Source: Kitasatospora sp. MAP5-34 (lineage in GTDB: Bacteria > Actinomycetota > Actinomycetes > Streptomycetales > Streptomycetaceae). Taken from it: a stretch of 58,026 nt of DNA. The position numbers were made by a program, and so were the translations under genes. Below are positions 25,363 through 34,584 of the stretch, piece after piece; within the stretch, counting starts at the first letter, position 1; every line of letters begins with the position of its first letter. Location of the stretch: contig NZ_JARXZC010000047.1 in assembly GCF_029894335.1 (NCBI RefSeq), forward strand, positions 1-58,026. The letters run 5' to 3'. The notes below the pieces were generated by a model. It saw only the letters and a list, made by a program, of their open reading frames with translations. It was not told where the DNA came from and made no database searches.

Positions 25363-25423
25363 AGGGGTCTCCGTGGGGCGCAGGGGAGCAGGTCTCCCGC
25401 TCAGTCTGGTTGCTCGACCCCTC

Positions 25424-25456
25424 CCCCGCCCGGTCCGGTGGTCCGTCCGGGCGGGG
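25424..25456 (-). terminator. Hairpin downstream of the dipeptidase
   Basis: Perfect 10-base arms CCCCGCCCGG / CCGGGCGGGG around a 13-base loop, starting 11 bases past the dipeptidase stop codon. Confidence 0.65.
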
Positions 25457-25466
25457 AGAGGAGGCG

Positions 25467-26660
25467 TCAGCCGTCGAGCTGAGTGATGGTGGCGATGGAG
25501 GGCTTCCGCGTGCGCTGCAAATCGCGGGCGACCGACTCGGCGTCGCGGAGCACCCGCACCGCATTGTGCCAGGTCAGCTTGGCGAGATCCGCTTCCGACC
25601 AGCCCCGGCCGAGGAGTTCGGCGATCAGGTTGGGGTAGCCGGCCACGTCGTCCAGGCCGGACGGCGTGAACGCGGTGCCGTCGAAGTCGCCACCGATGCC
25701 GATGTGGTCGACCCCGGCCACCTCGCGCATGTGGTCCAGGTGGTCCGCGACGGTGGCCGCGGTGGCGAGCGGGCGCGGGTTGGCGGCCACGTACGCCCGC
25801 TGGCAGTCCATCCCGGCGGGGGTGGTGTCCAGGTGGTGGAAGCCGTGCGCGCGCATGTTCTCGTCCGCGCCGAGCGTCCACTCGACGGCGGCGGGCAGGA
25901 TGAACTTCGGTACGAAGGTGGCCATCGCGACGCCGCCGTTGGCGGGCAGCTGCGCGAGTACGTCGTCCGGGATGTTGCGCGGGTGGTCGCAGACGGCGCG
26001 CGCGGAGGAGTGCGAGAAGAGCACCGGCGCCTCGGCGACGCGCAGCGCGTCCCGCATGGTGTCGGCGGAGACGTGCGAGAGGTCGACCAGCATGCCCAGC
26101 CGGTTCATCTCCCGGACGACCTCCTCGCCGAACCGGGTCAGTCCGCCCGCGACCGGCTTGTCGGTGGCGGAATCGGCCCAGGGCAGGTTGTCGTTGTGAG
26201 TGAGCGTCATGTACCGCACGCCCAGCTGGTGCAGCGCGCGCAGGGTGGCGAGGGAGCAGTCGATGCTGTGCCCGCCCTCGGCACCCATCAGCGAGGCGAT
26301 CCGGCCCTCGGCGCGGGCCGCCTCCATGTCGTCGGCGGTGAAGGCCAGGCGCAGCCGGTCCGGGTAACGGTCGGTCAGCGCCCGGACGAAGTCCATCTGC
26401 TCCAGCGTGGCACTGACCGCGTGGTCGCCCGCCAGGTCGGAGCGCACGTACACCGACCAGAACTGCGCGCCGACCCCGCCCGCGTGGAGCCGGGCGAGGT
26501 CGGTGTGCAGACGGGCGCTCTGGTCGAATGCCAGGTCGAGCGCGTCAAGGTCGTAGCCGACCTGTTCGCGCATCGCCCACGGGAGGTCGTTGTGGCCGTC
26601 CACCACCGGGGTGTCGCGGAGGACGGCACGGGCCTGATCGATCAGTTCGGGGGTCGTCAT
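25467..26660 (-). CDS. Membrane-type dipeptidase (peptidase M19)
   Basis: 397-residue zinc dipeptidase of the renal dipeptidase family. The binuclear zinc ligands are visible: His23 and Asp25 in DGHNDLPW, the bridging Glu128 in GAEGGH, and the His residues in DLSHVS (196) and LFSHSSAR (217). GVDHIGIGGDFDG holds the late Asp. No signal peptide is present, so it is cytoplasmic. It hydrolyses dipeptides, possibly including D-amino-acid dipeptides from wall turnover. It lies 26 bases downstream of purE and may be co-transcribed with purK-purE. Confidence 0.94.
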   Translation of the reverse strand: MTTPELIDQARAVLRDTPVVDGHNDLPWAMREQVGYDLDALDLAFDQSARLHTDLARLHAGGVGAQFWSVYVRSDLAGDHAVSATLEQMDFVRALTDRYPDRLRLAFTADDMEAARAEGRIASLMGAEGGHSIDCSLATLRALHQLGVRYMTLTHNDNLPWADSATDKPVAGGLTRFGEEVVREMNRLGMLVDLSHVSADTMRDALRVAEAPVLFSHSSARAVCDHPRNIPDDVLAQLPANGGVAMATFVPKFILPAAVEWTLGADENMRAHGFHHLDTTPAGMDCQRAYVAANPRPLATAATVADHLDHMREVAGVDHIGIGGDFDGTAFTPSGLDDVAGYPNLIAELLGRGWSEADLAKLTWHNAVRVLRDAESVARDLQRTRKPSIATITQLDG

Positions 26661-26686
26661 GACCCCTGTTCTACTACTTGCCGAAG

Positions 26687-27220
26687 CTACTTGCCGAAGC
26701 CGAAGGAGGCGGAGCCCGCGACCTTGGCGCGGAGCTTCTTGCCCTTCTCGGTGGCCTGGCTGTTCAGCTCGGCCTGGAACTCCGTCATCCGCTCGGTCAG
26801 TTCGGGGTCGAAGGCGGCGAGCATCCGGACGGCCAGCAGACCGGCGTTGCGGGCACCCGCGATCGAGACGGTGGCGACCGGCACACCGGCCGGCATCTGG
26901 ACGATCGACATCAGGCTGTCCATGCCGTCCAGGTAGCGCAGCGGCACCGGGACGCCGATCACCGGCAGCGGGGTGACGGAGGCCAGCATGCCCGGCAGGT
27001 GGGCTGCCCCGCCGGCGCCCGCGATGATCACCTTGAGGCCGCGCTGGTGGGCGTTCTCGCCGTACGAGACCATCTCGCGCGGCATCCGGTGGGCGGAGAC
27101 GACGTCGACCTCGTACGGGATCTCGAACTCGTCGAGCGCCTGGGCGGCGGCCTCCATCACGGGCCAGTCGGAGTCCGAGCCCATGACGATGCCGATGAGG
27201 GGAGCAGTGGGGTTGCTCAT
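26687..27220 (-). CDS. purE: N5-carboxyaminoimidazole ribonucleotide mutase (class I PurE)
   Basis: 177-residue PurE. It converts N5-CAIR from PurK to CAIR in de novo purine synthesis. IGIVMGSDSDWPVMEAA is the nucleotide-binding opening, VVSAHRMPREM carries the catalytic His, and GAGGAAHLPGMLAS the second active-site loop. Pairing with PurK shows the class I (mutase) type. It overlaps the purK stop codon by four bases, so translation is coupled. Confidence 0.97.
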   Translation of the reverse strand: MSNPTAPLIGIVMGSDSDWPVMEAAAQALDEFEIPYEVDVVSAHRMPREMVSYGENAHQRGLKVIIAGAGGAAHLPGMLASVTPLPVIGVPVPLRYLDGMDSLMSIVQMPAGVPVATVSIAGARNAGLLAVRMLAAFDPELTERMTEFQAELNSQATEKGKKLRAKVAGSASFGFGK

Positions 27221-28374
27221 TCGGTGATCGTTCCTCGCAGGTAGGCGGCCGCGTGGCGGGCGCGCTCGCGGACGTCGTCGAGGTCGTCCCCGAAGACGTT
27301 GACGTGGCCGACCTTGCGGCCGGGCTTCACGTCCTTCCCGTACATGTGGATCCGCAGGCCCGGGTCACGGGCCATGCAGTGCAGGAAGGCGTGGTACATG
27401 TCCGGGTAGTCGCCACCGAGCACGTTGACCATGACGGTCCACTTGGCGCGCGGGCGCGGGTCGCCGAGCGGCAGGTCGAGGACGGCCCGCAGGTGGTTCT
27501 CGAACTGCGAGGTGACGGCGCCGTCCTGGGTCCAATGGCCGGAGTTGTGGGGCCGCATGGCCAGCTCGTTGACCAGGATGCGGCCGTCGCGGGTCTGGAA
27601 CAGCTCGACCGCGAGGTGGCCGGTGATGTCCAGGTCGCCGGCGATCCGCAGCGCGAGCGCCTGCGCCTCGGCGGCGAGCGACGGGTCGAGGTCGGGGGCG
27701 GGGGCGGTGACCTCGGCGCAGACGCCGTTCTCCTGCAGGCTCTCCACCACCGGGTACGCGACCGCCTGGCCGCTGGGCGAGCGGACCACGTTGGCGGCCA
27801 GCTCGCGGAGGAAGTCCACCTTCTCCTCGGCCAGTACCGGAACCCCGGCGAGGAAAGGCGCCTGCGCCTCCTGCTCGTCGCCGACGACCCAGACGCCCTT
27901 GCCGTCGTACCCGCCGCGCACCGTCTTCAGGACGACGGGGTATCCCTCGCCCTCGTTCGCGAAGGCCGTGACGTCGGCCGGGTCGGCGACCAGGCGGTGG
28001 CGCGGGCAGGGGACGCCGATGGAGTCCAGCTTGGCCCGCATCACGCCCTTGTCCTGGGCGTTCACCAGCGCCTCCGGGCCCGGGCGGACGGCGATGCCGT
28101 CGGCCTGCAGGGCGCGCAGGTGCTCGGTGGGGACGTGCTCGTGGTCGAAGGTGATCACGTCGCAGCCGGCCGCGAAACGGCGCAGCGTCTCCAGGTCCCG
28201 GTAGTCACCGAGGACGACGTCGGAGACGACCTGCGAGGCCGAGTCCTGCGGAGTGTCCGCAAGGAGCTTGAACCTGACGCCGAGCGGGATGCCCGCCTGG
28301 TGCGCCATCCGGGCCAGCTGCCCGCCGCCGATCATGCCCACCACTGGAAAATTCGCACTGCCCGTGAAAGTCAC
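27217..28374 (-). CDS. purK: N5-carboxyaminoimidazole ribonucleotide synthetase
   Basis: 385-residue ATP-grasp enzyme that makes N5-CAIR from AIR, ATP and bicarbonate. VVGMIGGGQLARMAHQAG opens the substrate-binding domain, GYPVVLKTVRGGYDGKG is the ATP-grasp loop and VELFQTRDGRILVNELAMRPHNSGH the metal- and phosphate-binding segment. The GTG start has no clear ribosome-binding site but is preceded by TATCCT with seven bases between, the leaderless arrangement. First gene of the purK-purE unit. Confidence 0.97.
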   Translation of the reverse strand: MTFTGSANFPVVGMIGGGQLARMAHQAGIPLGVRFKLLADTPQDSASQVVSDVVLGDYRDLETLRRFAAGCDVITFDHEHVPTEHLRALQADGIAVRPGPEALVNAQDKGVMRAKLDSIGVPCPRHRLVADPADVTAFANEGEGYPVVLKTVRGGYDGKGVWVVGDEQEAQAPFLAGVPVLAEEKVDFLRELAANVVRSPSGQAVAYPVVESLQENGVCAEVTAPAPDLDPSLAAEAQALALRIAGDLDITGHLAVELFQTRDGRILVNELAMRPHNSGHWTQDGAVTSQFENHLRAVLDLPLGDPRPRAKWTVMVNVLGGDYPDMYHAFLHCMARDPGLRIHMYGKDVKPGRKVGHVNVFGDDLDDVRERARHAAAYLRGTITE

Positions 28375-28381
28375 GCTGCCC

Positions 28382-28387
28382 AGGATA
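28382..28387 (-). promoter_or_regulatory. -10 hexamer of leaderless purK
   Basis: TATCCT on the minus strand, seven bases before the GTG start. No good -35 is visible. Confidence 0.45.
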
Positions 28388-28635
28388 TCCGGGCCGGTGG
28401 GAGCCGGTGCACCGGTGGACGTGGGGTGGCCGGGCGCGACCCGGCGCCGGGCCCTCCGCCGGGGCCCTCCGCCGGGGCCCTCATGGAGGGCTCATGGAGA
28501 GCGAGTAGCCTGGATGGCCGGACCCCGAGAAGCACTGTCCGATCATGTGCGCAGACGAGGGGCCCCTTCGCGCTGCGCCATCGCGCGAGCCACCGGCACG
28601 CCATCTCGCATGCGAGTACAGGAGACAACACCAGT

Positions 28636-29136
28636 ATGACCACCACCACCGAACCCAGCCCCTCGCTGTTCAAGCGACTTCGGGGACTCTCGGATGAAGT
28701 GATCAAGTTCGGCGTCGTCGGCGTGGTCGGCGTGGTCGTCAACGCCGGGGTCTTCTGGGTCTGCCTGCAGGGTTCGGGTGCGGTCAAGTCGCTCTCCGGC
28801 TTCATCGCCACCGCGGTGGCGATCGGCACCAACTACCTGGGCTACCGCTACTGGCTGTACAAGGACCGGGACGCGGCCTCGCGCAAGCGCGAGATCACGC
28901 TCTTCCTGATCTTCAGCGGCATCGGGATGCTGATCGAGAACGGCATCCTCGCCTTCTCGGTGCACGTCCTCCACTACACCTCGTCGGGCAGCCAGCTGAT
29001 CGCCAAGAACGTGGTCGGCCTCGCGGCAGGCACGATCTTCCGCTTCTTCTCGTACCGCACCTGGGTCTTCAAGGCGATACCGGAGCTGGCGGAGCCCGAG
29101 GCCACGGCGTCGCCCGAGCTGCAGTACGCGAAGTAG
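28636..29136 (+). CDS. GtrA-family membrane protein
   Basis: 166-residue protein with four hydrophobic segments (FGVVGVVGVVVNAGVFWVCL; FIATAVAIGTNYLGYRYWLY; ITLFLIFSGIGMLIENGIL; AKNVVGLAAGTIFRFFSYRTWVF). GtrA proteins are thought to move polyprenyl-linked sugars across the membrane for glycan assembly, consistent with the glycosyltransferases in this window. AGGAGA lies upstream at a longish 11-base spacing. Convergent with the histidine kinase, with a hairpin between them. Confidence 0.9.
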   Translation: MTTTTEPSPSLFKRLRGLSDEVIKFGVVGVVGVVVNAGVFWVCLQGSGAVKSLSGFIATAVAIGTNYLGYRYWLYKDRDAASRKREITLFLIFSGIGMLIENGILAFSVHVLHYTSSGSQLIAKNVVGLAAGTIFRFFSYRTWVFKAIPELAEPEATASPELQYAK

Positions 29137-29177
29137 TAGCCGACCCGCCGGGCACGGCCAGGCGCGAGGCACGGCAG

Positions 29178-29218
29178 AGGGGCGCGAGGTTCTGCACTGA
29201 GCAGAGCCGCGCGCCCCT
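29178..29218. terminator. Bidirectional hairpin between GtrA and the histidine kinase
   Basis: AGGGGCGCG / CGCGCCCCT arms, with inner TCTGC / GCAGA pairing. A member of the same GC repeat family as other gene ends in this window. Confidence 0.65.
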
Positions 29219-29226
29219 GCTGCTTT

Positions 29227-29285
29227 TACTCGCTCCTGCGGCTCCGCCCCAGACCCCTCTACTCGTTCCTGCGGCTCCGCCCCAG
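29227..29285. repeat. 26-base direct repeat duplicating the kinase gene's last codons
   Basis: Two copies (29227-29252 and 29260-29285) differing at one base. The right copy contains the final codons and stop of the histidine kinase (GRSRRNE); the left copy, downstream, would read GRSRRSE followed by a stop. It looks like a local duplication of the gene end. Confidence 0.7.
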
Positions 29286-30503
29286 GAAGAGCGCGAAGAC
29301 CGGCGGGTGCAGTGCCAGTAGTTCCAGCCGTCCGCCGTCCGCCTCGGCGATGTCGCGGGCGACGGCGAGGCCGATGCCGGTGGAGTTCCGGCCGCTGACG
29401 GCCCGTTCGAAGACGCGGTTGCCGAGTTCCGGCGGCACGCCCGCGCCCTCGTCCTGGACCTCGGCCACCACCGAGTTGCCGAGCGGCCGGACCCGGAGCG
29501 TGATGGTGCCCGCGCCGTGCATCAGCGAGTTCTCGATCAGGGTGGCCAGCACCTGGGCGACCGTGCCGGGGGTGCTCGTCACCAGGACGCCGTGCGGGCC
29601 CTCGATCCGCAGGCGGCGGCCGGTCTCGCGGAGCGAGGGGCCCCACTCCTCGACCTGCTGCTTGATCACGTCGTCCAGGTCGAAGGTGACGGCGGTCGGG
29701 TTGAGCGGGTCGCGCTGGTTGGTCAGCAGCCGCTGCACCACGTCGGTGAGCCGCTCGACCTGCTGGAGCGCGATGGTCGCCTCCTCCTTGACCGTGTCCG
29801 GCTCCTCGGCAAGCGCGGTGATCTCCTCCAGCCGCATCGAGAGCGCGGTCAGCGGGGTGCGCAGCTGGTGCGAGGCGTCGGCGGCGAGCCGGCGTTCCGC
29901 CGTGAGCATCCGGGCGATCCGCTCGGCGCTGGTGTCCAGCACCTCGGCGATCCGGTCGAGTTCCGGGACGCCGTAGCGGCGGTCGCGCGGGCGCGGGTCG
30001 CCGGAGCCGAGGCGCTCGGCCGTCTCGGCGAGGTCGATGAGCGGGCGGGCGAGCCGCCTGGCCTGCCAGACGGCCAGCGCCACCGCCGCCTGGACGGCGA
30101 GCAGTGCCACCACTCCCAGCACCAGCAGCATGTTGCCGATCTCGTGGTCGACGTCGCTGCGCGACTGGACCACGGTGACGACCTCGCCGCTCGCGCCGGT
30201 CTCGGAGGCCATCAGGGCGGGCCCGGTGACGGGCCGCCCGGCCGTGATCAGCGGCTGGCCCGGGATGTCCACCGTGACGAACGAACCGTCGGTGACCTGT
30301 GCGGCGAACTTCTCCCCGGTGACGGGCTCCCCCGCCGCCAGCCGGCTCTCCACCAGCCCGAGGACCCGGACGGACGCGGCGTCCACCCGGTCGTTGGCGG
30401 CGTTGACGATGCTCTGCTTCTCGACCAGTGCGAGCGGCACGCAGAACACCGTCACGACCACCAGTACGACGCCCAGCAGCGAGTTGATCATCCTGCGCTT
30501 CAC
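29259..30503 (-). CDS. Two-component sensor histidine kinase
   Basis: 414-residue kinase. Two membrane helices (about 7-27 and 124-146) bracket a ~95-residue extracytoplasmic sensor region. HAMP and dimerisation segments follow, with the phospho-acceptor His212 in DASHQLRTPLTAL. The ATPase domain shows the N-box LIENSLMHGAG, the G1 box VQDEGAGVP and the G2 box NSTGIGLAVA; the F-box is short. It is translated 35 bases after the partner response regulator. The signal is not known; the sensor region has no recognised fold. The linked purine and peptide-transport genes do not define it. Confidence 0.93.
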   Translation of the reverse strand: MKRRMINSLLGVVLVVVTVFCVPLALVEKQSIVNAANDRVDAASVRVLGLVESRLAAGEPVTGEKFAAQVTDGSFVTVDIPGQPLITAGRPVTGPALMASETGASGEVVTVVQSRSDVDHEIGNMLLVLGVVALLAVQAAVALAVWQARRLARPLIDLAETAERLGSGDPRPRDRRYGVPELDRIAEVLDTSAERIARMLTAERRLAADASHQLRTPLTALSMRLEEITALAEEPDTVKEEATIALQQVERLTDVVQRLLTNQRDPLNPTAVTFDLDDVIKQQVEEWGPSLRETGRRLRIEGPHGVLVTSTPGTVAQVLATLIENSLMHGAGTITLRVRPLGNSVVAEVQDEGAGVPPELGNRVFERAVSGRNSTGIGLAVARDIAEADGGRLELLALHPPVFALFLGRSRRNE

Positions 30504-30538
30504 GTCGCTGCTCTTCTCGGGTCAGGTAGCGGTGTCCG

Positions 30539-31213
30539 TCAGTTCTTCTCGAAGCGGAAGCCGACGCCGCGCACGGTGGCGATGTAGCGGGGGTTGGCCG
30601 CGTCGTCGCCGAGCTTCTTGCGGAGCCAGGAGATGTGCATGTCCAGGGTCTTGGTCGAGGTCCACCAGGTGGTGTCCCAGACCTGACGCATGATCTCCTC
30701 ACGGGTGACCACCCGGCCGGCGTCCCGGACGAGGACTCGCAGCAGCTCGAACTCCTTGGCGGAGAGGGTGAGTTCCTCCTCGCCGAGCCAGGCGCGGTGT
30801 GACTCGATGTCAATCTTCACGCCGTGCGCGCCGGTGGTGAGCTGGTCGACGTTGCCACGGCGCAGCAGGGCGCGGACCCGGGCCAGCAGCTCGGCCAGCC
30901 GGAACGGCTTGGTGACGTAGTCGTCGGCGCCGGCGTCCAGGCCGACCACGGTGTCCACCTCGTCGGCGCGGGCGGTGAGCACCAGGACGGGGCAGCTCTT
31001 GCCGTCCGCGCGCAGTCGGCGGCACACCTCCAGGCCGTCCATCTCGGGCAGGCCGAGGTCGAGGACCACGAGGTCGACCTCCTCGGTGAGCCCGGCGTTG
31101 AGCGCGGCGGGGCCGTCCTCGCGGACGAGTACCTCGTAGCCCTCACGTCGCAGCGCACGGGCGAGCGGTTCGGAGATTGCCGGGTCGTCCTCGGCCAGCA
31201 GCACACAGGTCAT
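30539..31213 (-). CDS. OmpR-family response regulator
   Basis: 224-residue regulator. The receiver domain has acidic EDD at 8-10, phospho-acceptor Asp52 in VVLDLGLPEMDG and the Lys of DDYVTKPF. The C-terminal winged helix runs from about 128 with LSAKEFELLRVLV and TSTKTLDMHISWLRKKLG as the recognition region. It is first in a two-gene unit with the kinase. In the divergent 480-base gap upstream I see no obvious direct-repeat OmpR-type site. Confidence 0.95.
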   Translation of the reverse strand: MTCVLLAEDDPAISEPLARALRREGYEVLVREDGPAALNAGLTEEVDLVVLDLGLPEMDGLEVCRRLRADGKSCPVLVLTARADEVDTVVGLDAGADDYVTKPFRLAELLARVRALLRRGNVDQLTTGAHGVKIDIESHRAWLGEEELTLSAKEFELLRVLVRDAGRVVTREEIMRQVWDTTWWTSTKTLDMHISWLRKKLGDDAANPRYIATVRGVGFRFEKN

Positions 31214-31693
31214 GGGGCGATGGTAGTCCGCCGGGGGCCTGGTGATCAGTCCCCCTGGGCAGCCCGCGCACGGGCGGCCCGTTTCGTCCGCGCGGTGGTG
31301 GCCGGGCCGGCCCGCCGCGCGGACCGGGCGGGTGCTGTGAGGTAGTTCACAGAGAGTGACCGGCGCCTCGGTGGGTTCGGCGGCGGCGAGTCAGGCCGAT
31401 TCCCCTCATTTGCCGAAGATTCTGCAATTCGATCTTGGCTTCCAAGGAACATGTCCGGCGATACCATGGATTGGTGTACAGAGTGAGCTGTCGCCTTTGC
31501 TCAACTGATACGTATATCGCGGTGTTTGTCCGCTGATGTCAGCTAAAAGTGCGACGTACAGTGGTTCGGTCCCCGTGTCATGTACTGCGGTCCACCGCTG
31601 CCACCAGCAGCTGGGAGGTACGCCGCAGTGCTCGGACAAGTCCGCCTTCACCCCCCTTGGCGGGCCTGTCCCACGCAGCAAGGAACCAGATTC
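31214..31693. other. Divergent regulatory region, response regulator / POT transporter
   Basis: 480 bases without a convincing gene. The middle (about 31400-31560) is AT-richer, with GATACGTATATC near 31507 and several A/T-rich hexamers, so the transporter promoter is probably there with a leader of over 100 bases. No terminator-antiterminator pair stands out. Confidence 0.5.
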
Positions 31694-33205
<1,512 letters not shown>

Positions 33206-33232
33206 CGCACCGATGAGTAGGTGAGTACGTAA

Positions 33233-33278
33233 GTACGCGAGAGGGCCGGTACCCACAGGTACCGGCCCTCTCGCGTAC
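33233..33278. terminator. Strong bidirectional terminator between the POT transporter and hutI
   Basis: Perfect 21-base stem (GTACGCGAGAGGGCCGGTACC and complement) closing a CACA loop, placed 28 bases after the transporter and 10 bases after hutI on the other strand. Confidence 0.9.
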
Positions 33279-33288
33279 TCGGGTGGGC

Positions 33289-34455
33289 TCAGAGTTCGCG
33301 CTGACCGCCCCGCCAGACGGCGGCGGTCAGCGGGACGCCCGGGCGGTAGGCCAGGTGGACGTGGGAGGGGGCGTCCAGCAGCAGCAGGTCGGCGCGGGCG
33401 CCGACGGTGATGCGGCCGACGTCCGTACGCCGCAGGGCCTGGGCGCCGCCGGCGGTGGCGGCGTGCACCGCTTCGTCCGGGGTCATGCCCATCTCGCGGA
33501 CGGCGACGGCGACGCAGAAGGCCATCGAGCTGGTGAAGCTGGAGCCCGGGTTGCAGTCGGTGGAGAGCGCGACGGTGGCGCCCGCATCGAGCAGGCGGCG
33601 TGCGTCCGGGTAGGGGGCGCGGGTGGAGAACTCCGCGCCGGGGAGCAGCGTGGCGACGGTGTCGCCGCTCGCCAGCGCGGACACGTCGGCGTCCGTGAGG
33701 TGGGTGCAGTGGTCGGCCGAGGCCGCGCCCAGCTCGACGGCGAGCTGTACGCCCGGCCCGTACGAGAGCTGGTTGGCGTGCACCCGGGGGATCAGCCCGC
33801 GCTTGGCCCCTGCGGTCAGGATCGCGCGGGCCTGGTCGCCGTCGAAGGCGCCGTTCTCGCAGAAGACGTCCACCCAGCGGGCGTGCGGGGCGCAGGCGTC
33901 CAGCATCTCGCCGGTCACCAGATCGACGTAGCCGGCCGGGTCGTCCGCGTACTCGGGGGCGACCACGTGGGCGCCCAGGTACGTGGTCTCGGGGGTGTGG
34001 GCGGCGGCGATCCGCAGCGCGCGGGCCTCGTCGGCGACGGTCAGGCCGTAGCCGGACTTGCACTCGATCGTGGTGGTGCCCTGGCGCAGCGCCTCGTTGA
34101 CGAAGCGGGTCAGGTTGGCGTCGAGCTCGGCGTCGGTCGCGGCGCGGGTGGCGGCGACGGTCGTCCGGATGCCTCCGGCGGTGTACGCCTGGCCGGACAT
34201 CCGGGCGTTGAACTCGGCGGTACGGTCGCCGGCGAAGACCAGGTGGGCATGCGAGTCGACGAAGCCGGGGAGCAGGGAACGGCCCTCGGCGTCGAACTGC
34301 TCGTCGGTGGCGGGAGCGGCGGCGGCCGCGCCGACCCAGGCGATCGTGCCGTTCTCGACCACCACGGCGGCGTCCTGGACGAGACCGAGCAGCCCGCTGC
34401 CCTGGGCGGGGTCGTTGGTGACCAGGCTGCCGAGGTTGGTGAGGAGGAGGCTCAC
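33289..34455 (-). CDS. hutI: Imidazolonepropionase
   Basis: 388-residue amidohydrolase-fold enzyme that opens imidazolone-5-propionate to N-formimino-L-glutamate, third step of histidine degradation. Metal ligands are in FVDSHAHLVFAG, RVHANQLS and the Asp of ALSTDCNPGSSF; TIECKSGYGLT is the substrate-binding stretch typical of HutI. The last gene of the leftward hut set, it is separated from hutF by 129 bases carrying an intergenic repeat, so its level may differ from the others. Confidence 0.96.
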   Translation of the reverse strand: MSLLLTNLGSLVTNDPAQGSGLLGLVQDAAVVVENGTIAWVGAAAAAPATDEQFDAEGRSLLPGFVDSHAHLVFAGDRTAEFNARMSGQAYTAGGIRTTVAATRAATDAELDANLTRFVNEALRQGTTTIECKSGYGLTVADEARALRIAAAHTPETTYLGAHVVAPEYADDPAGYVDLVTGEMLDACAPHARWVDVFCENGAFDGDQARAILTAGAKRGLIPRVHANQLSYGPGVQLAVELGAASADHCTHLTDADVSALASGDTVATLLPGAEFSTRAPYPDARRLLDAGATVALSTDCNPGSSFTSSMAFCVAVAVREMGMTPDEAVHAATAGGAQALRRTDVGRITVGARADLLLLDAPSHVHLAYRPGVPLTAAVWRGGQREL

Positions 34456-34517
34456 TGAGCGCCTTTCGTTACAGCGGGTAGTGCGGCGGAGGTTCGTTTC
34501 GGGTGCGGCATCGGGGT

Positions 34518-34565
34518 CTTCCGGTTTCGCGCAGGCAGTTCATCGAACAGAGCCCCGCGCCCCTG
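34518..34565. repeat. 48-base intergenic repeat, copy B, inside the hut operon
   Basis: Starts CTTCCGGTTTCGCGCAGGC and ends CAGAGCCCCGCGCCCCTG. Two mismatches to copy A and four to copy C (which is inverted). It lies between the co-directional hutF and hutI genes. Confidence 0.75.
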
Positions 34566-34584
34566 AAAAACTCCCCCCGCGCCC

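Noticed and set aside
25362..25881. Longer minus-strand version of the DUF4234 protein
   Set aside because: The extra N-terminal part is Arg/Pro/Gly-rich and lies antisense to the dipeptidase gene; the GTG with GGAGA upstream gives the normal family length.
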